NCBI GenBank assembly: GCA_016234595.1
Contig: JACRBG010000055.1
Location: forward strand, 1 to 64,000
Origin: Chloroflexota bacterium
Lineage (GTDB): Bacteria; Chloroflexota; Anaerolineae; Aggregatilineales; J027
Reading direction: 5' to 3'
Length of the DNA stretch: 64,000 nucleotides
The notes under the pieces were generated by a model that saw only the letters and a list, made by a program, of their open reading frames with translations, did not search any database and was not told where the DNA came from. Both the position numbers and the translations under genes were made by a program. Shown here piece after piece: positions 62,846 to 64,000 of this stretch (the first letter of the stretch is position 1; the number at the start of each line of letters is the position of its first letter).

Positions 62846-64000
62846 ATGGCTGTTATGCAGTCAGCCCCTATTACCGCCCCCAATGAGGCCTATCAAACCG
62901 CGATGACGCAGTATGATCGGGCCGTCTCGTACCTCAATTTACACGATGGTCTTGTGGAGTTCATGCGCCGCCCCAAACGTGAATATACGTTCCATTTCCC
63001 TGTGCGGATGGATAGTGGCGAAATTCGCATGTTTACAGGCTACCGTGTACATCACAACACCGTCCTTGGCCCTTCCAAAGGGGGAATCCGGTATGCAGCT
63101 TACGTCAACATTGATGAAGTGCGTGCCCTTGCGATGTGGATGACATGGAAATGCGCGCTGGTTGGCCTGCCTTATGGTGGGGCTAAAGGTGGCGTCATCT
63201 GTGACCCGAAAGAACTTTCTAAACGCGAAAATGAAGGCCTGACCCGACGTTTTGCTTCGGAGCTCGCCCCGGTCATCAGTCCCTACAGCGATATTCCTGC
63301 CCCCGACATGGGAACCAATGCCCAAACCATGGCTTGGATGATGGATACCTATTCCATGACCGTCGGGTACTCTGTCCCCGGTGTTGTCACTGGCAAACCT
63401 ATCAACATCGGTGGTAGCGAGGGCCGTGAGGAAGCCACAGGTCGTGGCACGGTCATTGTGATGGAAGAAGCCCTCAAACATGCGCACGATCAAGAAGCAG
63501 ACAAAGAAAAAATCAAGGTCGTCGTTCAAGGCTTTGGCAATGTAGGCTCATATGCGGCGCTCCATGCTGATGAATTGGGCTACAAGGTCGTTGGGGTCAG
63601 CGATGTCAGCGGCGGGGTCTACAACCCCAACGGTCTCGACATCCGTGAACTCTTTAACTACACCCGTCAAGGCAAGATGCTGAAAGACTACATCAGCCGT
63701 GATGTGGATCATGTCACAAATGCTGAATTGCTCGAACTCCCCTGCGAAGTGCTGATCCCCGCCGCGATGGAAGGTCAACTGACCCACAAGAATGCGGATA
63801 AAGTCCAAGCTCGGTTGATTGTCGAAGGCGCAAATGGCCCGACCACGACTGAAGCGGATGATATTTTCCAAGAGCGCGGCATCATTGTCGTGCCAGACAT
63901 TCTCGCCAATGCGGGTGGTGTCACGGTTTCGTATTTTGAATGGGTCCAAGACTTGCAGATGTTCTCATGGGACATTGATGAAATCCGCCGCCAACTGCAA
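62846..64000 (+). CDS. gdhA: Glutamate dehydrogenase (Glu/Leu/Phe/Val type), 3' end cut by window edge
   Basis: Interconverts glutamate and 2-oxoglutarate plus ammonia. 385 codons are visible from the ATG at 62846, which has GAGGAG eight bases upstream. Present are the substrate region VLGPSKGGIRY, the catalytic lysine loop PYGGAKGGV, PAPDMGTNAQTM, the TGRGT loop and NAD(P) motif VQGFGNVGSYAA, then ILANAGGVTVSYFEW. The C-terminal ~30-40 residues are off the window. Cofactor choice cannot be fixed without the full structure, but the family size is near 420 residues. Confidence 0.95.
   Translation, partial: MAVMQSAPITAPNEAYQTAMTQYDRAVSYLNLHDGLVEFMRRPKREYTFHFPVRMDSGEIRMFTGYRVHHNTVLGPSKGGIRYAAYVNIDEVRALAMWMTWKCALVGLPYGGAKGGVICDPKELSKRENEGLTRRFASELAPVISPYSDIPAPDMGTNAQTMAWMMDTYSMTVGYSVPGVVTGKPINIGGSEGREEATGRGTVIVMEEALKHAHDQEADKEKIKVVVQGFGNVGSYAALHADELGYKVVGVSDVSGGVYNPNGLDIRELFNYTRQGKMLKDYISRDVDHVTNAELLELPCEVLIPAAMEGQLTHKNADKVQARLIVEGANGPTTTEADDIFQERGIIVVPDILANAGGVTVSYFEWVQDLQMFSWDIDEIRRQLQ

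Noticed and set aside
1-64000. CRISPR arrays, insertion sequences, integrases, tRNA or rRNA genes
   Set aside because: None of the intergenic gaps has spaced repeats, terminal inverted repeats with transposase genes, or a cloverleaf; the long frames are all accounted for by other genes.

Overview
The window looks like a chromosomal segment of a free-living bacterium, most likely a member of the Chloroflexota (Anaerolineae-like). This is inferred from style, not from a marker gene. The signs are roughly balanced base composition, frequent TTG/GTG starts, secreted proteins with Thr-Pro-Glu-Pro linkers after the signal anchor, many WD40, HEAT, SH3 and Uma2 proteins, a split DUF35 pair, and a single-membrane-type cell-wall set without visible LPS genes. 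No rRNA, tRNA, CRISPR array, insertion sequence, integrase or phage gene was seen.

Layout. 1-10 kb: a heavy-metal P-type ATPase cut by the left edge, a small membrane protein, a GT1-like glycosyltransferase behind a perfect 15-bp inverted repeat, a GNAT acetyltransferase, a sensor kinase, an SH3 protein, an MFS transporter and a Dus enzyme. 10-12.8 kb: MOSC, Uma2 and a small antitoxin-like gene, followed by a decayed tandem copy of the same block that now holds a foreign-looking lipoprotein gene. 12.8-20.5 kb: MiaB, a DUF4062/membrane-WD40 gene pair, a DUF2179-type membrane protein, a pre-peptidase-C-like protein and a two-gene membrane operon. 20.7-26.5 kb: a response regulator, a 990-residue WD40-Roc/COR-zinc ribbon-TIR protein and a HEAT-repeat protein. 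26.6-32 kb: uvrA, pfkA and a beta-propeller protein. 32-42 kb: an HNH pair, mreB, a membrane HEAT protein, a membrane-anchored methyltransferase, an FAH hydrolase with a Nudix enzyme, KptA, an ABC-2-like permease and argS. 42-48 kb: a cupin, an arginase-like protein between two related secreted proteins, a MerR-like regulator, GNAT and cysS. 48-55.5 kb: a TPR-lytic transglycosylase, a polytopic membrane protein, an FMN reductase, an Lrp regulator and a radical SAM enzyme. 55.5-64 kb: an O-antigen-ligase-like protein, mreC-mreD-mrdA, a split DUF35 pair, a lipoprotein and a glutamate dehydrogenase cut by the right edge.

How it fits together. The housekeeping content covers wall elongation (mreB apart from mreCD-mrdA, plus a lytic transglycosylase), translation (argS, cysS, miaB, dus), repair (uvrA) and central metabolism (pfkA, gdh). 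Between these lie two candidate signalling or immune modules built on beta-propellers: the single-gene WD40-Roc-TIR protein and the two-gene DUF4062 + membrane WD40 pair. These are the best candidates for an undescribed system. Several start sites are also covered by long perfect inverted repeats, which point to unrecognised local regulation.
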